From: Branchinecta lynchi | Lineage: Eukaryota; Arthropoda; Branchiopoda; Anostraca; Branchinectidae | Reading direction: 5' to 3' | Length of the DNA: 64,000 nt | Assembly: GCA_023053575.1 (NCBI GenBank) | Contig: JAKZAP010000001.1 | Span: 25,190,533 to 25,254,532 of the forward strand | Shown: piece after piece, positions 39,501-51,500 of the stretch | Layout: the number at the start of each line of letters is the position of its first letter | How positions within the stretch are numbered: the first letter of the stretch is position 1 | Translations under genes and position numbers: made by a program | The notes under the pieces: generated by a model | Databases searched by the model: none | Told to the model about the DNA's origin: nothing | Seen by the model: the letters and a program-made list of their open reading frames with translations, nothing else

Positions 39501-42500
39501 TGTTAGTTAAATTTTTCACGTTAATTATGACTGATGTACATGTGTTCTCATGAATTATAAGGACGTTAGCAAAGAAATTAGGCATAAGCCATGACAGCTT
39601 TGCGAACACTGACATACAGGTGTACGGACCGACAAACATACCTGTTTAAAATACTCAACTGGTAGTAATTTATAAGAAAGAGGAAATAGGCGCCGGGGAT
39701 GACCCTTACCGAACAACGACTTTAGAAAAAGATATTGAACTCAATACCTCAAACCTATCAATCGCTTTCCCAAGATTCTCAAGTCTTGGGGCACCAGGCC
39801 AAGAGACGCAGCGGGCAAAAAGCGCAAAAGCAAAAAACCACGCAATGCAAGAAAAGCGACAACCGCCGTATCACCACGAAAAGATAGAACAAGAGCAAGG
39901 CGACTCACGTACACATACACGCAAACTGATAACTCCATGGACTTGGTGGACGACTTTACGGCATCAGTCCCAACTGAAACTCCCGTCCGAAGTTTAACCT
40001 TGTGCTTATTATGCGAAAACTAAACACATTTATTGTTAATTGCAATAAATAAACAAATCAACCTACACTTCCACGGTGAAACTGCAAGTTATTCCTATAT
40101 CCGGACAGATCGAATCCTCAACACTGAAAAGTAATGAAAGGCAACAACACCAACTCCATAGGATAAACATAAAACAGGATACAGAAAACGTTGGTAGGCT
40201 ATAACAAAAGCAAAAGCAAAAACGGTAGCTTCTTTTTCTTTGGCACGGCGCGGCTTCAGCTTTAGCGATTTTTGCATGGCACGGATTTTGCTCTCGTTGT
40301 TTTGACCCTCGCAGTTCTAAACTTTCGTGTGCTTCTGCATGGCTCCGTTTTCAATTTCTCTATTTCGACCTTCGCTGATTTTGTTTTCACGGTTTTCAAA
40401 TGTAAACCCTCACGCGACTACCTACCTCCCTAGCTCGTCGAACCTGACGGGATACATTCCTCGCTCGTAAAAGCTAGCAAGTGTGATCGCCTCGATTCCG
40501 AAGCGATGAAACAAGCCATGGTTTCCACTCGGTATTCCGGTAGACTGGGTACTCATCATTGACAGCATGGTAACTAGGTTCTCCAAGTATCCTTCGAAAC
40601 TTGCCGGGTTGAAAGGATCCATCTGTGCGAAAAGAAAGGATAAAGGAACCAAACATCATTTTCCTTGAACTCTTTCCCCCAAAACGGGTTTCGTTTCAGA
40701 TCCATTCTGACTTTTCGAGAAATTCAGTCTTCTTACTGCCCTATACTCCATTTAAGACGATGTTTTGTCATACAAATGTAAGTGACTTTTATTCAAACAA
40801 TGTTTACAACGGATACGTCAGCTATGATTCTTCATCAGGGATATTTCGGCCCTTCTTGGCAAGGGTCCTCGTCAGGCTGTCAATCCTCTGGTTCAACTTC
40901 GGGGAAGGAAACAAACCTGTAATAAATAAACCTGTAATAAATGTTTTATTACAGGTTTGTTTCCTTCCCCGAAGTTGAACCAGAGGATTGACAGCCTGAC
41001 GAGGACCCTTGACAAGAAGGGGCGAAATATCGCTGATGAAGAATCATAGCTGACGTATCCGTTGTAAATATTGTTTGAATAAATGTTTCAAAGTCAGCTT
41101 GGGCTCAAAGAATATTTAAATGTAAGTGACGTAGAAAGAAAGAAATATGAAAGATCCAAACTATTTATAGGACGGTACTGATGATGATAGATTTATTGCC
41201 CATTTACATCTTCTTACCTTAAATTACTATATTAATCGGGGTAAGCAGCAAGCGGCCAACCTGCCGAGGTGGTCTGAGGAAAACCAGCTTTACTACAACT
41301 GGACGGCACGCACAAATTTCTTGAGGGAGGCACGATGAGGTTCTGCGTAAGTTTAGTGGAAATGACATAATAATCATTAAGAACAATAATATAATAAAAT
41401 AATATAATTGCACCAAAAAGGCTTTCGTCTCTATACATCTATCAGGAGACTATGTAGGCTACACTAGATTGGATGTTAGCCAGTTGACGGTCCACACCTG
41501 CTTTAAAATGATTAAAATTTTCGGCTTTTAAGGCACTTTGAGGGAGAGGATTCCAATATTTCAATATCTGGTTTCTGAAGCTCCACTTTCCAATGTCTTT
41601 TCAAAATTTGTCACCACGCAGTTCGTACATGTACAACGTCTATAGACAGGAAATCCAAATCTTAAACAATAAGCAGCTGAGGTTACGTGGAAATACTTTA
41701 GGATTCAGGATTCCATCAAAAGCAATCGATATTACCACAACGGGGTGTGTAAGAAGTATAAACTAGCATGGCTGAATACTTACCAGAATACTCGAAAAAC
41801 ACTACGAAACTATAAATATTATGATAACTTTTCCCAAGGGGTTGCTCACTATCTAATTTAGCGTACAGCAAGTGCTTGGTGCCAGCACCGGTTGCCACTT
41901 GTTACAGCATTAAAATTAGCATGTTTAGAAGCGGGAATCGCCTAATTTGTGGCAGGGGTCGGAAAAAGATGTACAGCAGGTGCCGGGGAGTGGGTAACCC
42001 CTCGACTATCTCAATCCTGTCCCATCTTTGAAGATCAAACACGGAAAAGGCCCATTCTTACGCCTCATAGAAGGCTGGAACACGTCCAATAGGATCCCGT
42101 GATTAGCCTAAGCAAGAATTGCCTACCCTTTGCTTGAATGTCGACGGAACTCTCTCTCTGCGGCAAAGGCGATGGACTAAGTTTGCCAAATCGAGGTTCG
42201 GCAGTTGTCCGTTCAGTCCTTCCACTTTTACATCGACATATGAAGCTGGACTATCTGGGATTTCAAGATTGATTGCAGCCTGAAATAAAAATATGTTAAG
42301 TTTTCTATTTCGCAACTTACGGGGACGGAAATATAAAGTATTTAAAATACAATTCTTACTAGAAATGATCTTTTCACGATTACATGTCCCAGACATGTCT
42401 TTTTCGTAAATACCACTTTCCACGTGAAATAACCGATTTCCTTGTTACATCTTGTCGACTCTATCCAGCCCCAGCTCAAACAAAAGCTACTTTTCTCCCC

Positions 42501-45500
42501 AGAGAATCCTGTTTTCCAGCTTTATAAATTATGAGGCATCCAATTGCAGTTATACACACTTCTCATCAGCCAATCAAAAACACCAGGTCAACGCAGGGCG
42601 TGATTTCTGCGTTTAACCGATGACGACAATTTTCCGGTATTGTGCTCAAGGTTGCCAAAGTGACACTTTTGGTGTCATTATGACACTTTCTGGAGTCTGT
42701 GAAACTTTCCACACCTTCCGGCCAAAGTGTGGCACTTTTTGCTAATATGACGCTTTTATGAAACTTTCTGAGCTTTACTGCTACGATGTCATAGAAATTT
42801 ACATTTCTGTAGGCAAATGAGCTGATTGAGTGACCGCCTGTCTGATGTAGTAGCGGATGCGTGCTTTATCGGTATATTTTTAGAGTTTAGAGCGTTCTGT
42901 AAGCCTACTTTTTTCTTACAAAAAGGGAAGCAGCTGACTTTTATCAGGAAATGCATGCACCGCAAAACAAAAATGACGAGTTTCGACACAGAAGTCAGTA
43001 ATATTTGGATGTGGTTGTACCTATGTTAGAAGAAAAAAAATACTTGGACGTCTGAAAATAATATACTGTTTTGCAAGAGGAAGATCAGATGATTAAACTA
43101 TAAACCTTGCGACCTCACATTACCTCTGTTATTTGTGATGCTAAAAATTGAAAATTCCGAAAGTTTCCAAGGGGTCTCTCCCCATTCATGGGAAAGGCCT
43201 CCCCATATACGGTAGGTAACCAAATGCAGGGAGGCGCTCCCTGATTTGTAGCTAGTTCCCTTGACTGAGTCCGACCAGTGTTTGAAAGCCGATACTTGAA
43301 TATCCACTGGAAAACGCGAAATGGAAGGACGGATTTCGAAAACAGTCACTTTAAAACACACCTCAGATCTCAAGAGGTTGAACGGAGAAACACTCTGGTC
43401 GCGGGCTGCGGCATCCCTGTGTGTTTGCTTGGTAAAAAAATTTCTCGAAAGTGACACTTTTTTAGATACTTTTCGAATTTCTAAATGACATCGAAAGACA
43501 CTACAAAAAGGGGACACTCTCGGCCGAAAATATCCCGCAACTCTTCGTGCTTGATCAACTGATCATAGGCGGCAGGCGTTCAACCTTGGACAATCACGGT
43601 TCTACAAGGATGTGGACAAGTGGAGTTCTGCAAGCTTAAAGCAGTTGCATCCCATTCTAGCAGTTGCGACGTCTAGACCCCCCCCCCCCCCCACCGAATA
43701 CCCAAGGTGAAGCCGCGACTCGATCCGACCACTGGATCATCTAGTGGCGCGGTTCCGTAAGCACCCGACATGGGGATGCTGGGATCATAGTTTGACTATA
43801 GATCTAACCAAAAAAAATGTTTGGTTTTTGTTAGCAGGTTTATGGAAAATGTGTAGAAAAATCGAACTTAATTACTAGCTTTAGCGATTTCTTCTAGTAT
43901 TTTGTTTTCTGGCTGCTTGTTAATTCCTGAAGAAAGGATGTAAACTGGATTACAATAAACAAACGCCGTAAATTATACTATATTCAGTTTAGTGAATTCT
44001 TGAAGATTTTGAAATTTAGCTAATAATATTCAGCTTCCGAGACCAAACAAGAGCTACGAGCTCATATGACACTTGTTACGAGTAGGTGGTATGAGAATTT
44101 CCGGAAATTCCGGTACCCCTCCCCACTGTGCTCGGATCCGGTCCGGACCTAAAATGTGACAGCTAACGGATACGATCTTTCTACTTTCCAAGTTTCATTC
44201 AAATCACTCCACTTGTTTAACCCCTATGCGAGTCACAACATTTCCGGGACTCCCCTCCATCTCCCCACACTGTGGCCGAATACGACTCGGACACATAGAT
44301 TTCGCGTGTCTAACATCTCCTCTTCCCGTCCATCAAGTTAACTCGAACCGAAGCATATCTTCAAACTTCCAGTTCCCACTTCATCCTCCCCCTACTTTGG
44401 TCGGATCCGATTCAGACACCAAATGACAAATCAAGGCCGCATACACTTGGTACTGTTCAACTTGCACCCCATTCGGCCCGTTTGGTTTCTGGGATCCCAA
44501 AACGTAAGTTGAGGGATACCTATGACATCGCAAAAGTTGCCCGTCTGTCCGTCCGTCCTCTGTCCGTCCGTCTGTCAGCACAATAACTCTCGAAGGGAAT
44601 GAGATATTTTGATAAAACTAGGTGTGAGGATTCTTTGGGTCAAGAGTAAGGTCAAGTTCACAGATGGGCTCTGCAGCCCCACATTTAGGGGTGGGGGAGG
44701 GGGTTTAAATTAAGGGGCAAGCAAAATATTTTTAAACCGATAATGTGATAGTTGATTATGGGGTAAGAAGACATGCTGAACACGATGGTGAAAACTGTTT
44801 TTTTCGCCGGACAAGTAGTTAGCCCGGAATCCGGCCAAAACCGGAGAGTTTGTTAATAGAAAAAGTTTTATCTGAAGTTGATTAGATGTTTGATTTAGGG
44901 AAGAAAGACATTGTGAACACGATTATGAAAACTATTTTCTCGCCGGACAAGCAGTTCGTCCGGAATCCGGACAAAACCGGAAAATTTTTTAAAAGCAAAA
45001 GGTTTATTTGAAGTAGATTAGATGTTTGATTTAGGGGTAGAAAGACATGCTGAACAGGATTATTAAGACCATTCTCTCGCCGGACAACTAGTTTGCCGGA
45101 AATCCCGCCATATCCAGAAAATGTGTTAAAAGCAAAAGTCTTATTTGTAGTTGATTATATTCCGCTTTAGGGGTAAGAAGAGATGCTGAATCCGTATATG
45201 ACCATTGTTTTTTTTATCCGGACGCGCAGATCACCCGAAATCCGGCTGAAACCGGAAAATTGTCATGAATTAATGCTTTATATGAAGTTGATTAGAATGT
45301 TCGATAATTCGTTTTTGAGCTTTGTTATTTTGTCGGATAAGTAGTTCGTGAATTCGGCAGAAACCGGATTTGGCAGACGTAAGCTAAGGCAGGAAGTTTC
45401 GATCAGTTTCGTCAAAATAAATACGACTTATAGGGGTAAACACACATGCTGAATCCATACATACATACATATCTGAACTTGGTTTTCCCAGATGATTAGC

Positions 45501-48500
45501 TATTTGGCCTTAATCTGTTTCCGAATTTTTGTAGTAAAAATGCTTGAGGAGTCTGGAGAAGACAGGACCCAATTGTCTGGATGTGACATTAAATTTTTGG
45601 GATCCCGTCGAAACCTTTGGTCTTGTTGTGCACGTCACAAAGTTTTCGCTCCCCCCCATTCCCTGAACCATGGCCGCATAGGGTTCTGACACGTGCTTTT
45701 CGCATCTAGGTCATCAGTTCTTATCACCCATAAAGTTTCACTTGAATCGGACCATTTGTTCGCAACCTATGGAAGTCAGTAATTTCCGGGTCCCTCAATT
45801 TCCAGAAAAATGGTCTGATCCAAGAATGGAAGTCTTCCTAGGGCATTGTGTCGGGTCCGTAAGTCTATTTGGTCGGATCACTAATATGCATTCCAAGTTT
45901 TATCGCCCTTAGCACATCCGGAAGTATCCTAACTCGCGATCAAAGGAATTCCGGGAAACACCCTCCAACTCCTCCACAGAGCCCCGACACGATCTGGTTC
46001 TGTCAGTTACGTATCTAGGGCTGATGCTTGTTCTTCCACCAAGTTTCATCCCGATCCCTCCACTCTAAGCGTTCCAAAGATTTCCGGTCAAGCCTGCCAA
46101 GTTTCATCGTCCTAACTTATGTGGAAGTGCCCGAACTAGCAAAACCTGGACAGACCGACCGACCAACCGACGGCGTTTCCTAAGCGTTTCCAAAGATTTC
46201 CGGTTCCCCCTCCCCCCCCCCCAATGTCACCAGATCCAGTCCGGAGTTAAAATGGGACGTCTGAGGCACGAGGTGTTTCTAAATATCAAGTTTCATTTAA
46301 ATCCGATCACCCGTCCAATAGCTGAGCGCGCACTACTCAGTTTTCGGATTCCCCCTCCCTCCACTCCCCCCCCCGGATGATCGTATCGGGGAAGTGACTA
46401 TTTCCAACTTAATCATTTGGGTTCCCTGATATGCCTGCCAAATTTCATCGTCCTAGCTTATGTGGAAGTGCCCGAACTAGCAAAACCTGGACAGACCGAC
46501 CGACCGACGGACGGACAGAAATTGCTATCGCTATGTGACACTTGGCCGAAGGGCAAGTGCCATAAAAATGTCAAACTGGCAGATGAATTCCTCTTCCGAT
46601 ATATTAAACGTTAACGTGGTGATATACTCAGTTTTATCAATCCTCTTACTCGCCACTCGATCTTCTCAAAGGTTTAGTACCCCTTTTAAACTACGGCGGG
46701 AGATCACTGAATAATTAATGAACAATGGCCGCCTTTCTTTGAAAAGTGAATTGTGTTCAAGTAATTTGTGGATGACATTGGCTACCGTGAGGATTTTGAA
46801 GAAAACCAAGGTAACAGTGTGTTCGTAACAATCTGATCCATAGAAAGATATGGTGTCTTCCACCTTTCTGCCCACACGAATCAAATTCTTTACTTCTTGG
46901 TATGACCAATCCCACCAGCTTTTTACGAAGCAATAGTTGAGTTTTTGCAGATACCATGGTATCTGATACCACGGTCTAAAGTCGTTTTCGCAGTTACCGT
47001 GGTCCGGTCAAAAAGCCTTTTTGCAGTTATCGTGGATATGGCCAGTCATCGTGGTATTTGATATTCAGATACCATGGCCCGACCGTGGTAACTGATCGTG
47101 GTACCTGAAAAGTCACCTCACTTTCATCAAATTTTGTCAAAATGGTGAGAAAGAAGTTTAGCATTTAGTGATGTAACTGGGTATCAGTTTTCTTTTGGGA
47201 CGACTTCGAAAAGTCTTTGCATACTAAACGTGTATCAGATACCACGGTAACTGCAAGAACGACTAATTGCAAGTTCAGTTACCGTGGCAAGAGATACCAT
47301 GCTATCTGCAAAAACGCAACTAATATGGTACTATTATAAGTGTTCGCGACTTTACAGCAGGGGCTAGTAAAGTTTTTAAGGGGTCAGGGGTGATTCTGAC
47401 CCCCTGGGGGACAAACAGAATTTGACAAAAAAATAGAGTTTAAATTTCATTATTACTTTCACTCTTAGCTTAAGCTAAGAGTAATCTCGAAGTCTCCAAA
47501 TGAATGTAGTCACTCGGGCGAGAATACCTACCACACGAATTTAGTTTCTACTAATTCTGTTACATAATATGTTGTTAGATAATTATACATAATTATACAC
47601 GGTGTTTTGTTCTAATTGATCTCCTCAATTTAAAACGACAACATTCAGAATTAGTTGTATCTTGTTCTCTTCTTTTGTTCTACTTTTGCTACCGAAAAAG
47701 CCATGAAATGAGTGACCAAGTGTGACCAAGCTCTTAGACTAATATGATATTGCTGCGGAAAACTCGACCTAAGGACAGGAACGAACGCCAAATTTTACCT
47801 GAATGGAGCCAGCCCGTTCGGTTAGATGGTGACCGTGGAGCATCCCTGACGCGGGCGATACGCGGTGATAAGCCTCCAGCCACGCTTGGATTCCAAGCTG
47901 TTCGTGCTCGGTTACAAGAAAGATAATGTCTTTGGCCCAGTGGGTAGCACCTGGAAACAAAACAACATGAAACATTCAACTATTAATAGAACACGTGGCT
48001 GATACTTCTGCACTACAAAACATACTGGCCTACTACATAAAACTTCCATCAAGCACTACTCAAACTGGAGTATAGATTATTTCCCAGAAAAGTCCGACGC
48101 CCCTCCCCCCACTCTTCTCTGCCCATTGAGGTTGGCTCCACCCCGGACCCCAAAATGGAATACCTAGGACACAGATCGGTTCCCCTATAGGCTACGACTG
48201 CCAAGTTTAATTTTTCCTAACTTACGTGGAAAAGCCAGCAAAATTACAGCCAGACTGGCCGACTTTACGATCGCTATATGGCCAGGGGCGTCACTATGGG
48301 AGGGGGGGACCCCCCCCCCCCCCCCCAAAGGTCCTGAGAAAGTACTTTCGTCGGGCGAAGCACAGAAGAAATAAAATTTAGTATGCTTTTTGTCAGGCGT
48401 CGGTCGACTCGTCGGCACATCGGGTTCTTTTTATATGCAAGAAATGAAATCCTGCAAACGTTTGTCGGGCAAAACACTAAAGAAATCGAATTCTGCATGC

Positions 48501-51500
48501 TTTTGTCGTGCCTCGGTATTCTCGTCGGCACATCGGGCTCTTTTTATACAGAAGGAAGCCAGAAGAAATAAAATTTATTTTAAGATTTTGTCGGGCGTCG
48601 GTCGACTCGTAAGCACATCGGGTTCTTTTTATACGCAAGAAATAAAATCCTGCAAACATTGTCAGGCAAAGCACTAGAGAAATCGAATTCTGCATGCTTT
48701 TGTCGTGCCTCGGTATTCTCGTCGGCACATAAGGAATCTAGAAGAAATAATTTTTGTATGCTTTTGTCGGGCGTCGGTCGACTCATCGGCACATCTGGTT
48801 CTACTTATAGGTAAGAAATCAAACTTTGCAAACTTTGTCGGGCGGGAAGTTCAAGTTTCATCGGCACAAGGGCGGCGCATTTTGTAGTATTCTTTGTTTA
48901 GAAGAACATAGTTTCATTTAGTTTGGCGTTTTAGGATTGAAATTCCTGGGGGTCGCTGAAACACGTTAAAAGCTAGAACTTGTATGGTAGGTATAGCTAA
49001 ATTTTTCTGGAAAAAGGCAGATTTAAAATTTTCGCATGCGGCGCTTAGTTTAACTTGTTCTTGGTACAGTGGTTGGAAGCTTCACTTTTTAGCGAAGGCT
49101 AAAATAAAAAGCCAAATATGTGAACATCAAAATATGAAATTACATCAAGGAATAATCTCAAATGATGCATTACACTTAAGTTTTACCCCGGTTATATTCT
49201 GTGCTGGCGGGAAATGTACGCCGTTGCCACGAAGCGGAAACGGCGTGTCAGCACATTTTTAAGTCCGTCGGCACATTTTTGAGTCCGTCGCCACAAACCG
49301 GACGTCCCCCCCCCCCCCCCCCTAAGGGTAAAAGGCTAGTGATACCCTGTATATGGCAACTGAGCCGACGGTTGCCAGTGCTATACAATGCATTGAATTA
49401 CCTCTGAAAGACTTCGCCAACGCCATCATGAGAGCTATTCCACCATTCGTCGGCGTAAAAACTGAGTTGGGGGGACGGTAGGGAGTCGTCAGTACCACTG
49501 ATTCTCGACTTGAATGACGCCTCGCCCGAAGAATTCCATACACATTCCTTCCAGTGTAATTCTGAAAAAGAAATTTTGCAATTCACAGCTGAAAGATGAT
49601 GTAGCAGCTTTTCTTCCCACATCAAGGCAGGGAGAAGTTTTCTAACTACACACGTATTTTCGCCGACCTGAGGAGTCCTTTTCAGGAGTCCCCACGTATT
49701 CTCGAAAATCCCAATGACGAGGAATGCTCCGATTATCATCACCTTCATCAAAGAGGACTCCCTTTCAGATTCGGAGGGGAATCAATTTTTGCTGGTGTTG
49801 GTGCAATGTAAAATTAATTAAAAAATAATCAGAATAAACAGAACCAAAAATAAAGTGGATCCAGACTAATTGCGTCAACTGCATATTTTTTTTCGAACAA
49901 AACCCGTTTTGGAAGCATTCCCCGTATTCTAGTTGTTTTCCGTACGCGGAGTCCGCGTGGACAGACTCCCTCTATTCTCGCCGTTCACCTTGATTCCCCG
50001 AGGAGTCCTCGGGGAACTGCGAGAATACGCCGTTTGCTGTTTTTACTACTGTAGCGGTGACACTCTCACTCATTAACTTCGTATTGCGTCTTCCAAATAC
50101 AAGAAGAAAACTGATTCTTTACAAGTAAATAGTGATATTCTTATTCAGAGCCGTCACGTATGTTGTCGGTCAGTAGGTACAAAAAAACGGAATCGGTGCG
50201 AAGCGTCGCGATTTTTCCTCAAAACAGTCGGATTGGTTTTAAACAATCGCTTTCTCTTAAAGGACCTGTCGTACCTATAATGCCAATGCAACCTACTTCA
50301 GTGACAGCATTCATTAGTTCTTAAACCCGGAGACCCAAATGTCGTATTTAACATTCTAAACCCTCCATCGACACCTCACTTATCTTTGCACTTGCCGCGA
50401 TTCGCTATTTTCTGTGCGCACGCGTCTCGTGCTAATGATAAGTAAGACCGGTCATTTGAATATTGCCGAGATTTTGCTAGAATTCAATGGGCTTGGGAAA
50501 AGGCTTAACATAGCCAAGGCCGTGAATAACTTGTTAAAAGCAGAGCGGCTATACAGTATTCCGATAGTTTTGAATATTGAAGCAGAAACAGTAAGTAGTG
50601 CGAGGTGTGCTTTAAGAACAGTCGGTTCTTTCGCAAAAACGATCGCTTTTTCGGAAAAAATCGCTTTTCCGAAAAATACGTAAAAATGACCAGCCAGTCG
50701 GTAAATACCTTGCCGCACTCCCGAAACATTTTGGCTAGCAACTACTTTGCTCATATTTACAAAATATATATACCTATCCTAATGTCCAATTTTGGTAGTA
50801 TGAATGAATCCTTAAAATATTTGCTCTGCGAATGGAAGGGCATCGATTGAAGAATGGATATGCATTGGAATGGGAGGATTTGTGTCGGAAATATAAAACA
50901 GTTAGCGAGATTCCGCAGGGTAGCCCTAGCCCATAACGCAAAGTCATTAACCAGTTTAAATCAGGTGTGGGCCTTCAGCTTACATTTAATGTTAACAGCG
51001 TCCTGAGAAATTTGTAGAGGCGAAAGCCTGTTAATATACGTAAAGCAGCATCACTTGTCGTTTTTATCACGTCACACTTCCTAGCAAATGCGGCAACCCA
51101 TGGGATATGGCTTTCATATTCCTTTTAAAAGGCAAGACCTGGGACAGGAGTGTCAACCAACTCACGATGGAGATTTCGTTGAACGTTGTGCGCCAGACTC
51201 AAAATAAACATCTACAGTGCTTGCGTCTAGCCCCTCAACACCCTTAGGCACCAGCCCTCAAAAAGCAAGGATTTAAGACAATAATAACTAGCCAGCTTAA
51301 CCTACCAGAAGACTTCAGACATCGCAACCATCGCGGACCTCGAAATTCCTCACAGGCAAGAGAGGGAAACCTACCATCAGATCATCACTAATCTCGAAGA
51401 AAACAACACTTCGCAACCGCAGCAACGAAGAAACGAGGCCGAAAGGGATCCAGAGTGGAACCCAAGCCCGATGAAAAATGTATCTCAAAATAGTAGTATG

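Noticed and set aside
47734..47979. Alternative minus ORFs over GPAA1 exon 4
   Set aside because: Only the frame with [17 protein letters not shown] fits GPAA1 and the splice phases; the other is an out-of-frame shadow.
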